From assembly GCF_000813965.1 (NCBI RefSeq), contig NZ_JWLI01000001.1, positions 372,001 through 436,000 of the forward strand: DNA of 64,000 nt. Direction: 5' to 3'. The notes beneath the pieces are model-generated. The model was not told the origin of the DNA. It did not search any database and worked only from the letters and a program-made list of their open reading frames with translations. The translations under genes were made by a program, and so were the position numbers. The DNA comes from Leisingera sp. ANG-M7. Lineage in GTDB: Bacteria > Pseudomonadota > Alphaproteobacteria > Rhodobacterales > Rhodobacteraceae. Positions within the stretch are counted from its first letter, which is position 1; each line of letters opens with the position of its first letter. Positions 46,962-56,408 of the stretch are shown piece after piece.

Positions 46962-48011
46962 TTAGCAGCAGCCTGCCGCAGCACCGTCCTGCTCCAGCCC
47001 GTTGAAAGGCGAGTTGCCGCCGCAGCCCGCAAAGATGCCGTAATGGGTGTCAAACGAGCCGATGAACTCGAAATGCGGCGCAAGACGGGTGTCCTGCAGC
47101 ATCATCCAGGTGTTACCGCAGACCGGGAACACCTTGCCCGCTTCAATCACATGGTGGTCATCCAGCATGAACCGGTGCGGTGCGTGGTCTATGGTGCCCT
47201 TGTAGATCACCGCCTGGCCGTAATCTTCGCAGGCCGGCTCCAGCGCGGGCAACTTGAACAGCCGGTAGGTGGCCGACAGGAACTTCAGCGGCTGCACCCG
47301 TTTTTCCAGCACAGGGTTTTCAATGGTCAGGAGGCGCGAGGTCACCATCCGCGGGTCCTTGAACCCCGCCTCCCTGGCGATTGACAGGAAATCATTCCAA
47401 TACAGCGCCCCGGACAGGCATTCGCCGTACAGAACCTCATCCTCCGCCATCTCCTGCGGCACCCGGCGGTCGGCATAGACATCAGAGAAATACATCTCCC
47501 CGCCCTCTTTCAGCAGATGATGCGTGCCGCGCAGCACAGCGCCCTTGTCGGTGGCCAGGTTGATCACGCAGTTGGAGACGATGATGTCAAAGGAGCCCGG
47601 CTCCAGGTCCAGTTCCTCCAGCTGTTCGATATAGCCGTGGTGAAACTCAACGTTTGACTTGGCATAGCCAAACGCCTCCGCGTGATAATCCTGATGGCGC
47701 TGCGCCACTTCCAGCTGCGCCGGAGTCATGTCGACCCCCACGACCCTGCCATGCTCGCCCACCAGCGCCGACAGCGCATAGACATCGCGCCCTGCACCGC
47801 AGCCCAAATCCAGGATGCGTGCGCCCTTCAGCGCCTCCGGCGCAATCAGCCCGCAGCCGTAGTAGCGGGTCAGCACCTCGTCATGGATCTTGGACAGCAC
47901 CGCCTTCACATGATCCGGCATGTCGTCCGGCGTGCAGCAGGCATTGGTTTGGAGGTCGTCACTGCCTTGCAGCACCTCACCGTAATAATTCTGCACGTTT
48001 TCATGTTTCAT
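46962..48011 (-). CDS. arsM: Arsenite S-adenosylmethionine methyltransferase (ArsM-like)
   Basis: 349 residues. SAM motif I ILDLGCGAGRDVYALSALVG near residues 66-85. Cysteines at 53 (YYGCGLI), 148 (VSNCVINLA) and 198 (GECLSGALYW) correspond to the arsenic-binding trio of ArsM; another pair, C25-C26 (NACC), and a C-terminal GCC tail add arsenite ligands. It methylates arsenite to volatile or less toxic forms in the cytoplasm. No arsR, arsB or arsC is adjacent, so it is an orphan here. ATG 48011 gives MKHENVQNYYG, the family start. Confidence 0.92.
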   Translation of the reverse strand: MKHENVQNYYGEVLQGSDDLQTNACCTPDDMPDHVKAVLSKIHDEVLTRYYGCGLIAPEALKGARILDLGCGAGRDVYALSALVGEHGRVVGVDMTPAQLEVAQRHQDYHAEAFGYAKSNVEFHHGYIEQLEELDLEPGSFDIIVSNCVINLATDKGAVLRGTHHLLKEGGEMYFSDVYADRRVPQEMAEDEVLYGECLSGALYWNDFLSIAREAGFKDPRMVTSRLLTIENPVLEKRVQPLKFLSATYRLFKLPALEPACEDYGQAVIYKGTIDHAPHRFMLDDHHVIEAGKVFPVCGNTWMMLQDTRLAPHFEFIGSFDTHYGIFAGCGGNSPFNGLEQDGAAAGCC

Positions 48012-48173
48012 GGCGGCGCCTCTCCTGCTGTGTCAGGAGCAAAGGGATAGCGGCGCGCGGATGGTGCGGCAATCGGGGCAGCGGGCGGTCTGACGCAACT
48101 GTGATGGAGCGTGGGGATGCGTCTGCCCGGCCTGTAGGCCGGGCAAAACGCGTTTCAAAGACTGGTGTTAATC

Positions 48174-49298
48174 TCAGGCTCCCGGCAGCAGTTCAAACGC
48201 CGCCTCAGCCCGTACCCTGCCGTTCACCATCAGCTCAATCCGGTGCGGTCCCGGCATCAGTTTGAACGTTGTGGCGTTGCCCTTGAGCTTGTGACGCTTG
48301 TCCAATTTCAACAATTTTCCTGAAATTTTCGATTGCTTCAGCTTGAACACCTTTGCCGAGACCTTGCCGCCAGGCCGCTGGAAATGAAGGATATAGTCAA
48401 CCAAGACCGGTGACCCCGCCTGCCCCTCCAGATGCGCCGAGAATTCCAGGGCATCGCCAATCCGAACATTTTGCGATATCAGTGCGATTTCAGCGCCAAG
48501 CTCCAGATCCGGGTCATAACCCAACATCTTCATCGCCCGCGGGTGGCCCGCCTTGACCAGCCCGCGCAGAGCATGGGAGGTCATCCAACCCAACTCTTTG
48601 GCCGACTGCACCCCGGCAGCCTGCCAACGTTCCAGACGGTCCATAACCAGATCCGGGTCCTTCTTGGCGATGTCGTTCAGGTGGTTTGCGATTGACCGGG
48701 TCACATAGCGGGTCGGGTCGGAATGCAGATGGTCAAGCAGCGGCAGCGGCTCATCCAGCCGCAGTCCCACCGCCTCGCCCCAGGGCAGCCGCGGCCGGGT
48801 GCCTTCGCTGACCAGGCGGCGGACGTGATAGCTGGAGTGTGTGGCCCAATCCTCCATCCGCGCCAGCACCTCTGCCGGCCAGCGGTTCAGGAACGGGCGG
48901 ATGGCCCATTCCATGGAAAACCGCTGGGTGATTTCTTCCAGCAGGTCCAATGAAAGGTCCGGATGTGCCTCAACTCCTCGCGCGGCCACATACTCGCCCA
49001 AGGGAGCAAAGATGAAATCGCCGAAATCATCATCGGTTTTCGACGGGTCCAGCGGCGGCGGCAGCGCCTTCAGCAGCACAGGCGCGGCCTCGGGCAGATT
49101 CTCCGGCAGGTGCCCCGCCAGTACATCCGCAATCAGCGTCATCCGCTGCTTCAGCTCCAGCGCCGGCAAGTCTGTCATCACTTGGCTTTCAAACGCTTCA
49201 GCATCAAACCCGCCGTCCGCAGCCGCGAACAGACCCGCCAGATACCGGACCTTCTCACGGTTAAACAACTGGTCCTTTAGGGAAAACCCGCCATCCAT
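48174..49298 (-). CDS. AlkC-like DNA alkylation repair protein
   Basis: 374 residues. HEAT-like helical repeats carry YHVRRLVSEGTRPRLPWGEA near 161-180 and YVTRSIANHLNDIAKKDPDL near 207-226, as in AlkC/AlkD glycosylases that remove 3-methyladenine. The C-terminal 110 residues (from ELGAEIALISQNVRIGDAL) form an Ig-like domain, which is characteristic of AlkC. Active-site residues cannot be judged by eye. It lies 15 bases after an SDR gene on the same strand. Confidence 0.85.
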   Translation of the reverse strand: MDGGFSLKDQLFNREKVRYLAGLFAAADGGFDAEAFESQVMTDLPALELKQRMTLIADVLAGHLPENLPEAAPVLLKALPPPLDPSKTDDDFGDFIFAPLGEYVAARGVEAHPDLSLDLLEEITQRFSMEWAIRPFLNRWPAEVLARMEDWATHSSYHVRRLVSEGTRPRLPWGEAVGLRLDEPLPLLDHLHSDPTRYVTRSIANHLNDIAKKDPDLVMDRLERWQAAGVQSAKELGWMTSHALRGLVKAGHPRAMKMLGYDPDLELGAEIALISQNVRIGDALEFSAHLEGQAGSPVLVDYILHFQRPGGKVSAKVFKLKQSKISGKLLKLDKRHKLKGNATTFKLMPGPHRIELMVNGRVRAEAAFELLPGA

Positions 49299-49313
49299 AC
49301 GCCCTGCCCTTCC

Positions 49314-50093
49314 TTACATCGTGCTGTTGGTGGCGCCACCGTCCAGCAGGATGTTCTGCCCGACGATAAAGCCCGCATGCTGTGAGCACAGGAAAGCGCA
49401 GGCGGCGCCAAACTCCTGCCGGGTTCCGTAGCGCCCTGCAGGAATCGTGCCGAACCGCTGCTTCTGCGCTTCTTCGGGCGTGATCCCCTGCGCCTTAGCG
49501 GCGCCGCCATCCAGCGCCACGGCGCGGTCGGTGGCATGGATGCCCGGCTGCAGGTTGTTGATGGTGACACCGTGGCCTGCCACCTGCCGCGAGGTGCCCG
49601 CGACATAGCCGGTCAGGCCCGCACGCGCTGAGTTCGACAGCCCCAGCACCGACACCGGCGATTTGACAGAGACCGAGGTGATATTGACCACCCGGCCCCA
49701 GCCGCGCTCCATCATGCCCGGCAGCAGCGCCTTCATCAGCGCAATCGGCGCCAGCATGTTGGCGTCCAGCGCCTTGATGAAATCCTCGCGGTCCCAGTCG
49801 GTCCACATACCCGGCGGCGGGCCGCCTGCATTGGTCACCAGAATGTCGACACCCTGAGCGGCATCCAGCACCTTCTTCTGGCCTTCCGGCGTGGCGACAT
49901 CGGCGGCCACCGTCACCACATCGACTCCGTATTGATCGCGGATTGCCTGCGCAGAGGCTTCCAGCGCCTCTGCGCCGCGGGCGTTCATCACCAGGCTGAC
50001 ACCCGCCTCTGCCAGCGCCTCGGCGCAGCCCAGACCCAGCCCCTTACTGCTGGCACAGACCAGTGCGCGCTTGCCGGAAATACCAAGATCCAT
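49314..50093 (-). CDS. SDR family oxidoreductase
   Basis: 259 residues. Rossmann motif ALVCASSKGLGLGCAEALAE at residues 9-28, NAGG-containing VTNAGGPPPGMW near 87-98, and a catalytic stretch with Ser in ITSVSVKSPV. The YxxxK is replaced: the region reads SVLGLSNSARAGLTGYVAG, with Asn-Ser-Ala-Arg where Tyr and Lys are expected, as in the 3-oxoacyl reductase-like Rv-type group. Activity may differ. GGAGGGAGGACAAAAA precedes ATG 50093. Confidence 0.88.
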   Translation of the reverse strand: MDLGISGKRALVCASSKGLGLGCAEALAEAGVSLVMNARGAEALEASAQAIRDQYGVDVVTVAADVATPEGQKKVLDAAQGVDILVTNAGGPPPGMWTDWDREDFIKALDANMLAPIALMKALLPGMMERGWGRVVNITSVSVKSPVSVLGLSNSARAGLTGYVAGTSRQVAGHGVTINNLQPGIHATDRAVALDGGAAKAQGITPEEAQKQRFGTIPAGRYGTRQEFGAACAFLCSQHAGFIVGQNILLDGGATNSTM

Positions 50094-50298
50094 TTTTTGT
50101 CCTCCCTCCGGATTCTTCACCGTTTGCCGGAGATTGCACCGCCCGCCTGCCAAAGGCCAGCCCCGCCCGGCGGCTGACGCAATCGTGAAGCTGCCGGAAA
50201 ATCAGCCCCGTTGCACCGCCTTTGTGCCACATTCCGAAGGCATTTCTGTTGGACAGCGCACCCCGCGCGCCCACATATGGAGCAAGACAAACCCGCAG

Positions 50299-51312
50299 AT
50301 GGGACAGACAGTGACTGCCAGCCTCTCTTCCGTTCAGGCCTACCCGGCCGAGCGTTTCTGTGTCGAATACGGCGCCAATTCGGGTGATCCGCTTGGCGTG
50401 CTCGAGGATCTGGTGCTGGATGATATCTACCTGCTGAACAGCCCGTCTCCGCCGCAGCGCCTTGGCATCGCGGCCCATCACGACGGCAGTTTCACCATAG
50501 GGGACGGCAGCGCCATCGGCACACCCGGCGCGGCGCTGCATCTGGACTGCCTGCTGACCCTGATGCCCGACCGCGGCCCCAACACCGAAACGCTGGTTAT
50601 GGTGGAGGCCGACGCAGAGGGCTATATCGCCGCCATATTCCTGGTGCCGCTGGCGCCGCTGCAGCCGCAGATGCCCTACACCCTGGTGAAGGCCGAACGC
50701 GAGCCAGCCCGGCGCAAGCTGGCGCAATCGGCCTGCGTCTCCTTTACCCGCGGCACGCGCATTACGCTGTCGACCGGCGAACAGCGTCCGATCGAGGAGA
50801 TGCGCGCGGGCGACCGGGTGCTGACCCGTGACGACGGCATCCAGGAGGTGCGCTGGGTCGGTCAGTCCACCCTGCGCGCGGTCGGCGACCTGGCCCCGAT
50901 CCTGATCCGCAAGGGCGCCCTCAACAACTCGAACGACCTGATCGTCAGCCCCAGCCACCGGCTGATGGTCTACCAGCGCCGCGACGAGATCGGCGCCGGC
51001 GCGCCGGAACTGCTGGTGCGCGCCCGTGATCTGGTGAACGGCGGCAGCGTGGTTGTGCTCGATGGCGGCTTTACCGACTACTTCCAGATCCTGTTCGACC
51101 AGCACCATATCATCTATGCCGAGGGCATCGCGGCTGAGAGCACTTTCCTGGATCCGGTCACCCGGCAGGTCCTGCCTGAGGATTTCTGGACTTCCCGACC
51201 CGGCACCCTGCCGGCAACCCACACCTGTGGTGCTCACGGGCTGGACGTGAACCGGTCCCTGCTGGACCGGCCGGACGCAGTCCGACTGCTGAAACGCGCC
51301 TCGCTGCGCTGA
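50299..51312 (+). CDS. Hint-domain (hedgehog/intein-like) protein
   Basis: 337 residues. An N-terminal 145-residue domain unique to this kind of protein is followed by a Hint domain: SACVSFTRGTRITLSTGEQR near 144-163 with the nucleophile Cys, GDRVLTRDDGIQEVRWVGQS near 171-190, and SPSHRLMVYQRR near 219. It ends with LFDQHHIIYAEGIAAESTFL. Such Hint_2 proteins are common in Rhodobacterales; self-cleavage and function are unknown. ATG 50299 is chosen over upstream frames. Confidence 0.9.
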   Translation: MGQTVTASLSSVQAYPAERFCVEYGANSGDPLGVLEDLVLDDIYLLNSPSPPQRLGIAAHHDGSFTIGDGSAIGTPGAALHLDCLLTLMPDRGPNTETLVMVEADAEGYIAAIFLVPLAPLQPQMPYTLVKAEREPARRKLAQSACVSFTRGTRITLSTGEQRPIEEMRAGDRVLTRDDGIQEVRWVGQSTLRAVGDLAPILIRKGALNNSNDLIVSPSHRLMVYQRRDEIGAGAPELLVRARDLVNGGSVVVLDGGFTDYFQILFDQHHIIYAEGIAAESTFLDPVTRQVLPEDFWTSRPGTLPATHTCGAHGLDVNRSLLDRPDAVRLLKRASLR

Positions 51313-51464
51313 TCAGCAGCAAGGCGCCGACCGCTTGGCGCAAAACGTAAATCAAACATAATTCAGGGTGCGTTCAGCAAATGCGTGATGCGCTGCATCG
51401 CGAAAGCAATGGACGCTGGAGCCTCAGGCTTGGCCGAAGTAAAGCGTCACACCCAAAGGGTTTG

Positions 51465-51479
51465 TTCACACTTTGTTAA
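51465..51479 (+). promoter_or_regulatory. CtrA-like site upstream of the CHASE kinase
   Basis: TTCACACTTTGTTAA is TTAA-N7-TTAA with one mismatch, ending 46 bases before the kinase start. The spacer CACTTTG nearly equals CGCTTTG of the site at 27964. Confidence 0.45.
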
Positions 51480-51525
51480 TCGCGCAAAAGCAGAATGAAT
51501 CCCGTGAGCAAGGGATCGTGATTAC

Positions 51526-53331
51526 ATGCCGGAACAATCCTCCAGAATGCAGAACTGGCACCGGCTCTTCAGCCACGGCCATCTTTCACTGATCCACGCT
51601 CTGATTATCGGCCTGTCGCTGCTGATGACCTTCGGTGCCTGGTACTATGCCAATGAGCAAACCGAGACCCGCACCGAAAACGCCTTCAACGCCGCGCGCG
51701 ACCAGGCAGTCGGCCTGATTTCCGCGCGGATGGCGAAATACGAGGATGCGCTCTGGGCCGGTGTTTCTGCCGTGCAATCCCATGGCGGTGACATGAGCTA
51801 CCAGGAGTGGAAGGAATTTGCGCATTCCCTGCGTGTGGATGAACGCTATCCCGGGATCAATGGCATCGGAATCATTCATCATGTCGACCCCGGCCAATTC
51901 GAAAGCTATCTGCAGGCCCGGCGCCGGGAACGGCCAGGGTTTGCCGTTTACCCGGCACATGACAACAGCATCCGCCTGCCCATCTCCTTTATCGAGCCGG
52001 AAGACATCAATGCCGCAGCGGTTGGCCTGGATGTCGCGCACGAGGTGAACCGCCGGACGGCGGCCCTGGCCAGCAGCGCAACCGGCCAAGCCCGGATCAC
52101 CGGCCCGATAGTGCTGGTTCAGGACAAGGGCAGCACCGCAGGTTTCCTGTTTTATGCCCCCTTTTACGCCGGCGGGAACAGCGCCAATCCTGCACTGGGA
52201 GAACGGCGCCTGGATGGCATGGTCTACGCACCTTTTGTGGTCCGCAATCTAATGGCCGGCTTGCTGTCAAAAGACCTCAGGAACGTGCGTTTCAGCATCA
52301 GTGACGGCGGCGAGACGATTTATGATGAGCATGACCCTGCGGACTCTCAGTTCGACCCTGCCCCCAGGTTCTCCGAGACGGTCGACCTGGAGATCTATGG
52401 CCGCACCTGGACACTCGATTTCCGCACCAGCCTTGGCTTCCGGCAAGCGCATTCCTACTCCCAGCCGGTGCTGATCCTGATCGGCGGGCTGGTGATCGAG
52501 ACTCTGGTGATTTCGCTGCTGTTCCTCATGGCGCGCTCCAGCCAGCGCGCCAGGGCCTATGCTGACCGGGTCACCGCAGACCTGCAGGAAAAAACCGCAA
52601 AACTCGAGAAGGCCCACGATGAGCTGGAGCAGTTTGTCTATATCACCTCTCACGACCTGAAGACGCCGGTGCGCGGCATCGGGGCGCTGACGGAAATAAT
52701 CCAGGAAGACCTGGAGGACTACTTCAACTCTGCTGATGCGGACCCCGATGTGGCCACCAATCTGGCCCTGATCACCGAACGGGTAGCCCGGATGAACAAC
52801 CTGACCCAGGGGGTGATGGAATACGCGCGAACCGGTGCGCATTCAGCAGAAGACAAGGCGCTCCGCCTGGAGGATGCGGTCGGGGCGCTGCGGTCCGACT
52901 TCGGCCTGTCCGAAACCCAGCTGGAGCTGAGCGGCAACGCATCCCGCATCACCACCGATACCTTCAACTTTGTCCGCGTGCTGGAAAACCTGGTTGGAAA
53001 CGCGGTCAAGTACCACCCCAAACCGGATCACGTGCAGATCTCTGTCACAGTAGAGGACATGGGAAGCCGCTACGACGTCTCGGTCCGGGACAACGGCGTC
53101 GGCATCGCCCCGGAGCACCACAGCAGGATCTTCGATGTTTTTCAGACCCTGCGCCGCGCAGGCGAGCCGGAAAGCACCGGCATAGGCCTCGCCATCGTTA
53201 AGAAATCTGTGGAACAGCACGGATTTGCGGTGACTGTTCAATCAGAAGTTGGACAGGGCGCCGAATTCCGGTTTAGCTGGCCAAACCTGGGGCGCACAGC
53301 CCCGGCTGAACACCAAGACAAAGCCGCCTGA
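51526..53331 (+). CDS. CHASE-domain sensor histidine kinase
   Basis: 601 residues. First membrane segment near 23-42 (HALIIGLSLLMTFGAWYYAN), a periplasmic CHASE domain (about 70-290, with RYPGINGIGIIHHVDPGQF), second membrane segment near 315-338, then HisKA with the phospho-acceptor His in FVYITSHDLKTPVRGIGALT near 369-388 and HATPase_c (NLVGNAVKYHPKPDHVQISV, GIGLAIVKK). CHASE domains sense small extracellular ligands such as cytokinin-like molecules. The response regulator gene follows at once (15 bases). Confidence 0.94.
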   Translation: MPEQSSRMQNWHRLFSHGHLSLIHALIIGLSLLMTFGAWYYANEQTETRTENAFNAARDQAVGLISARMAKYEDALWAGVSAVQSHGGDMSYQEWKEFAHSLRVDERYPGINGIGIIHHVDPGQFESYLQARRRERPGFAVYPAHDNSIRLPISFIEPEDINAAAVGLDVAHEVNRRTAALASSATGQARITGPIVLVQDKGSTAGFLFYAPFYAGGNSANPALGERRLDGMVYAPFVVRNLMAGLLSKDLRNVRFSISDGGETIYDEHDPADSQFDPAPRFSETVDLEIYGRTWTLDFRTSLGFRQAHSYSQPVLILIGGLVIETLVISLLFLMARSSQRARAYADRVTADLQEKTAKLEKAHDELEQFVYITSHDLKTPVRGIGALTEIIQEDLEDYFNSADADPDVATNLALITERVARMNNLTQGVMEYARTGAHSAEDKALRLEDAVGALRSDFGLSETQLELSGNASRITTDTFNFVRVLENLVGNAVKYHPKPDHVQISVTVEDMGSRYDVSVRDNGVGIAPEHHSRIFDVFQTLRRAGEPESTGIGLAIVKKSVEQHGFAVTVQSEVGQGAEFRFSWPNLGRTAPAEHQDKAA

Positions 53332-53346
53332 CGTGGAGAAAACCGA

Positions 53347-53769
53347 ATGAACATCCTTCTGGTTGAGGACAATGACGTGGATGCGCTCATCCTGGAGCGC
53401 ACGCTGAAAAAGCAGTCCCCGTCAGCCAGGATCGTGCGGGCCTGCGACGGCCTGGAAGCGCTGGAGATCCTCACCACTGAACGCGCGCGGGACTTGCCGC
53501 GCCCCTTCTTCATACTGCTGGACATCAACATGCCCCGCATGAACGGGCATGAGTTTCTTGAGGAACTGCGCGCCAAAGAAGAGATTTCCGGCAACATCGT
53601 GTTCATGTTCACCACCTCCGACAACCCCAAGGACATCGCCCGCGCCTACCACCGCAACGTGAGCGGCTACATCGTCAAGCCAAGCTCCTCCGCAGGCACC
53701 AAAAAGGTGCTGAGCGCGCTGCAGGACATGTGGGAGATCTGTACCCCGCCCCAATGCGCCACGGCGTGA
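53347..53769 (+). CDS. Single-domain response regulator
   Basis: 140 residues, only a receiver domain. Acidic pocket VEDNDVD near residue 6, phospho-acceptor Asp in FILLDINMPRMNGHEFLEEL near 60, and Lys in GYIVKPSSSAGTKKVL near 106. No output domain, so it acts by protein contact or as a phosphate sink, in the Rcp1/CheY style. It is co-transcribed with the CHASE kinase, its likely partner. Confidence 0.93.
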   Translation: MNILLVEDNDVDALILERTLKKQSPSARIVRACDGLEALEILTTERARDLPRPFFILLDINMPRMNGHEFLEELRAKEEISGNIVFMFTTSDNPKDIARAYHRNVSGYIVKPSSSAGTKKVLSALQDMWEICTPPQCATA

Positions 53770-53832
53770 CGCAGAGCCTGCAGCCGCTGCCGCAGCCGGC
53801 ATGGGCCGGACATGCGGCCACTGCAATCCCGA

Positions 53833-55287
53833 TCAGCGGAACTGCACCTCGCTGATCGCGGTATCCCGGTATCTGGTGCCGTAATAGACGCCCGTCAGCG
53901 TGAGGGTGATCCAGGTCACCTGCCCCAGCGGCGGCAGGCGCAGCTCCTGCAGCCCGTCGCGGTCCTCCAGCACCACCTCCTGCCGCACCCCGGCCGAGGT
54001 CTCCACGATCAGCGACCGCACCCGGCCGTTCTTCAGAAAGATGTCGCGGCTCTTGCCGTAACCGTTGGCCACCAGCACCCGGCTGACCTGCTGCGGCCCG
54101 TCAAAGGCAAACCGCAAAACTTCTCCCTCGCCGTCATCCGCCCGCCCCTCGACCCAGGCGGTGCGGGCATTGCCGTCCGACAGCATCGCGCCTGAATAGG
54201 CATTGCGCCCCTGCGGCGCCAGGTGGGAGGACACGCACAGCTCCGCCGGAACCGCGCCGAACCGCCCCCGGTTGCAGGCATAGGCTGGTGTCGCGGGCAG
54301 CGGCAGATGCCGCGGCGGCTGCGGCGCCGGCGCTTCCAGCCCCGCCAGCGCCTCCAGCGCCAGCAACACATAGAAATCCTCCGGCCGGTCCCGGTGCGCA
54401 TCGACAAAGGCCTGCCAGGCCGCCCGCGTGCCAATCCGCTCAGCCAGCTGGTACTTGCGGGCGATATCATCCGCCGGCGCGGCAGTGACGGCCGCAGGCT
54501 GCGCCGCCGCCGCGGGCCGGCTGTGGAAATAGAAATCCCCGGTGATCGAGCTGGTCTCCCACGGCACCTGCCGCTCCTGCGTCACCGCCAGCACCTCGCT
54601 GCGGGCCGCCTTGAACACCGCCTCGATGGTGCGCCCGCCCCCTGCTGAGATCGCCCCGGCCAGCGCTCTGGTATAGGGGGAGTTGCCGCCGCTGCCGTCC
54701 AGCGCCACATCGCCCGGCGCGGTGGCATAGGCAATCAGCGTGCCGCGCGGCGCATCCACCGGCGCCAGCCCCCGCACCGCCGAGCGGGCAGAGCCGGCAA
54801 AGGGGTTGTTGCGGCAGGCATCCAGAATGACGATGTTGATGCTGGCATTCGATGAATTCATCACCCGCAGAAAGCTGTTCACATTGACCGCTTCCAGGTC
54901 GATCTCATCCTCGCTGGCGATGGCGGCGCTGACCGGCACCAGATAGTTCTCACCGTCCACCTGCACCCCGTGCCCGGCATAATAGAACAGCCCGGCCTCC
55001 ACCCCCTCGCCGCGCAGCCGCCGCCCGAACCGCAAGAGCGCCTGCTTCATGCCGCCCAGATCCGCGTCCAAGAGCGTGGTCACCTCAAACCCCGCCTCCT
55101 CCAGCGCCGCCGCCATCACCCGCGCATCATTGCCGGGATTGGCCAGCGGCGAGGTATGGGCATAGTTCGAATTGCCCACCACCAGCGCAATCCGCTCCCC
55201 CGCCCGGGCCGGCGCGATAGCAAGCGCCAGGAGCGCCAGCACCACTCCCGCCGCCGCAGTCCGGAACAGCCAAATCCGATACAGCAT
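53833..55287 (-). CDS. Secreted caspase-family protein with C-terminal glycan-binding-like domain
   Basis: 484 residues. Signal peptide RTAAAGVVLALLALAIAPARA at the start. The caspase p20 domain begins at GERIALVVGNSNYAHTSPLA with LFYYAGHGVQVDGENYLVPV near 110 (catalytic His) and NIVILDACRNNPFAGSARSA near 152 (catalytic Cys). After a Pro/Ala linker the C-terminal 140 residues (from CNRGRFGAVPAELC) fit the NADase-type glycan-binding/discoidin-like fold. Both catalytic residues are intact. AAAGAGGCGGG precedes ATG 55287. It lies 208 bases from the type VI cassette and need not be part of it. Confidence 0.88.
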   Translation of the reverse strand: MLYRIWLFRTAAAGVVLALLALAIAPARAGERIALVVGNSNYAHTSPLANPGNDARVMAAALEEAGFEVTTLLDADLGGMKQALLRFGRRLRGEGVEAGLFYYAGHGVQVDGENYLVPVSAAIASEDEIDLEAVNVNSFLRVMNSSNASINIVILDACRNNPFAGSARSAVRGLAPVDAPRGTLIAYATAPGDVALDGSGGNSPYTRALAGAISAGGGRTIEAVFKAARSEVLAVTQERQVPWETSSITGDFYFHSRPAAAAQPAAVTAAPADDIARKYQLAERIGTRAAWQAFVDAHRDRPEDFYVLLALEALAGLEAPAPQPPRHLPLPATPAYACNRGRFGAVPAELCVSSHLAPQGRNAYSGAMLSDGNARTAWVEGRADDGEGEVLRFAFDGPQQVSRVLVANGYGKSRDIFLKNGRVRSLIVETSAGVRQEVVLEDRDGLQELRLPPLGQVTWITLTLTGVYYGTRYRDTAISEVQFR

Positions 55288-55494
55288 CCCGCCTCTTTCC
55301 CTGTGGTTTGCAATCAAGGGCTTGCGGGTATCTAGGCAAAGGCGGCGGCAAAATCAATCGGGGGGCTGGCGGGACGGAGCGGGCTTTCGCTGCAAGTGCT
55401 CCAAAGGCGGCTTTCGTTCAACCGAGGCCGCGCAATAGCTGCAGAGGGGTAACTATTTTGCAGGCGATCCAACAGGACGATCTGCGTTGCAGGA

Positions 55495-55785
55495 TCATCC
55501 ACCAACAAACACATCGCCAGAGCCGCTTTCGACGGCCCCGCCGCAATCAATAGCATCGCCAACACGGCCAGCGGGTTTTCCGTTGATGAACACGCTGCCT
55601 GATCCAACCGCCAGTACCCTCCCATGCGGTGGATGCTTGGGCTTTGAGTGCGGCGCAAAGGCGTCCCCTTCGCGCAAAGCTAGCTTCCCGTTGATACCGA
55701 CATCACCACTACCTTCTGTTGCTGGTGTTGGCGGGAACCCATCATGACCAGACCCTGTGTCGCCTTTTCGTCCTGCTGCTGGCAT
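55495..55785 (-). CDS. PAAR-repeat tip protein
   Basis: 96 residues. PAAR proteins sharpen the VgrG spike of type VI secretion. The core repeats are GSGDVGINGKLALREGDAFA and GSGSVFINGKPAGRVGDAID, followed by CGGAVESGSGDVFVGG, the typical PAAR pattern of GD, C and H residues binding zinc. There is no extension, so it carries no effector itself. ATG 55785 overlaps the immunity gene stop (TGATG), so it belongs to the same transcript. Confidence 0.9.
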   Translation of the reverse strand: MPAAGRKGDTGSGHDGFPPTPATEGSGDVGINGKLALREGDAFAPHSKPKHPPHGRVLAVGSGSVFINGKPAGRVGDAIDCGGAVESGSGDVFVGG

Positions 55786-56408
55786 CAAGCGTCGTCCATA
55801 ATCAGCAAGGTGCTGTCTTCAGTAAAATCTACGCGATACCCCATCAGCCAGAGCTTGGTGGCAGGTTCATCATTGAGTGGATAGTGCAGGAAAGGAGACA
55901 TAATATATCGAGTAACTTCGGGAACAGTCGTCATCATGTAAACAGCTTCATGCAGCCCCAATCTCCAACGAGGCTTCTTAGAAGACACCCTAATTTCATC
56001 ATCACCAATTGTATCCATTGCTTCTAGGAACGGTAAGGTTCCAGACTTGAGGTATTGCTTATACTGAGATTTCAAGATTTTCAGAATTGGGTTTTTGCGA
56101 ATGATAACTGCTTCATCATCGCCAAGTTCACTCAATCGATCAGCCACACAATCTCGATAAAGTTCTGCCAGCGTTATGATTTCAGAATTGATCTCTTTGG
56201 GTTTGGACAGAAGGTAGGTCCCGTTAAATGCGGCCTGTTCGCGAAGCCAAATTATCCGCTCAATGAACTCCAAACCGCCCGACAAGTGGGAAAATGCAAT
56301 CTCGAGGTGTTTGCGCGTCTCAAGCTCTAGCATCAGGCTTTCGAAATGATATCGATCAAAGCGGGAAGGATCGTCGACATAAGACAGCCAATCATCCAAT
56401 AAAGCCAT
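55785..56408 (-). CDS. Probable immunity protein of the type VI effector
   Basis: 207 residues, soluble, helix-rich, with no recognised family. It begins MALLDDWLSYVDDPSRFDRY and contains many charged and aromatic residues. Its A+T content is far above the surrounding genes: 25 G+C in 60 bases at 55861-55920 and again at 56101-56160. It starts inside the toxin stop (TAATG), the usual place of a cognate immunity gene. Immunity function is inferred from position and composition only. Confidence 0.7.
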   Translation of the reverse strand: MALLDDWLSYVDDPSRFDRYHFESLMLELETRKHLEIAFSHLSGGLEFIERIIWLREQAAFNGTYLLSKPKEINSEIITLAELYRDCVADRLSELGDDEAVIIRKNPILKILKSQYKQYLKSGTLPFLEAMDTIGDDEIRVSSKKPRWRLGLHEAVYMMTTVPEVTRYIMSPFLHYPLNDEPATKLWLMGYRVDFTEDSTLLIMDDA

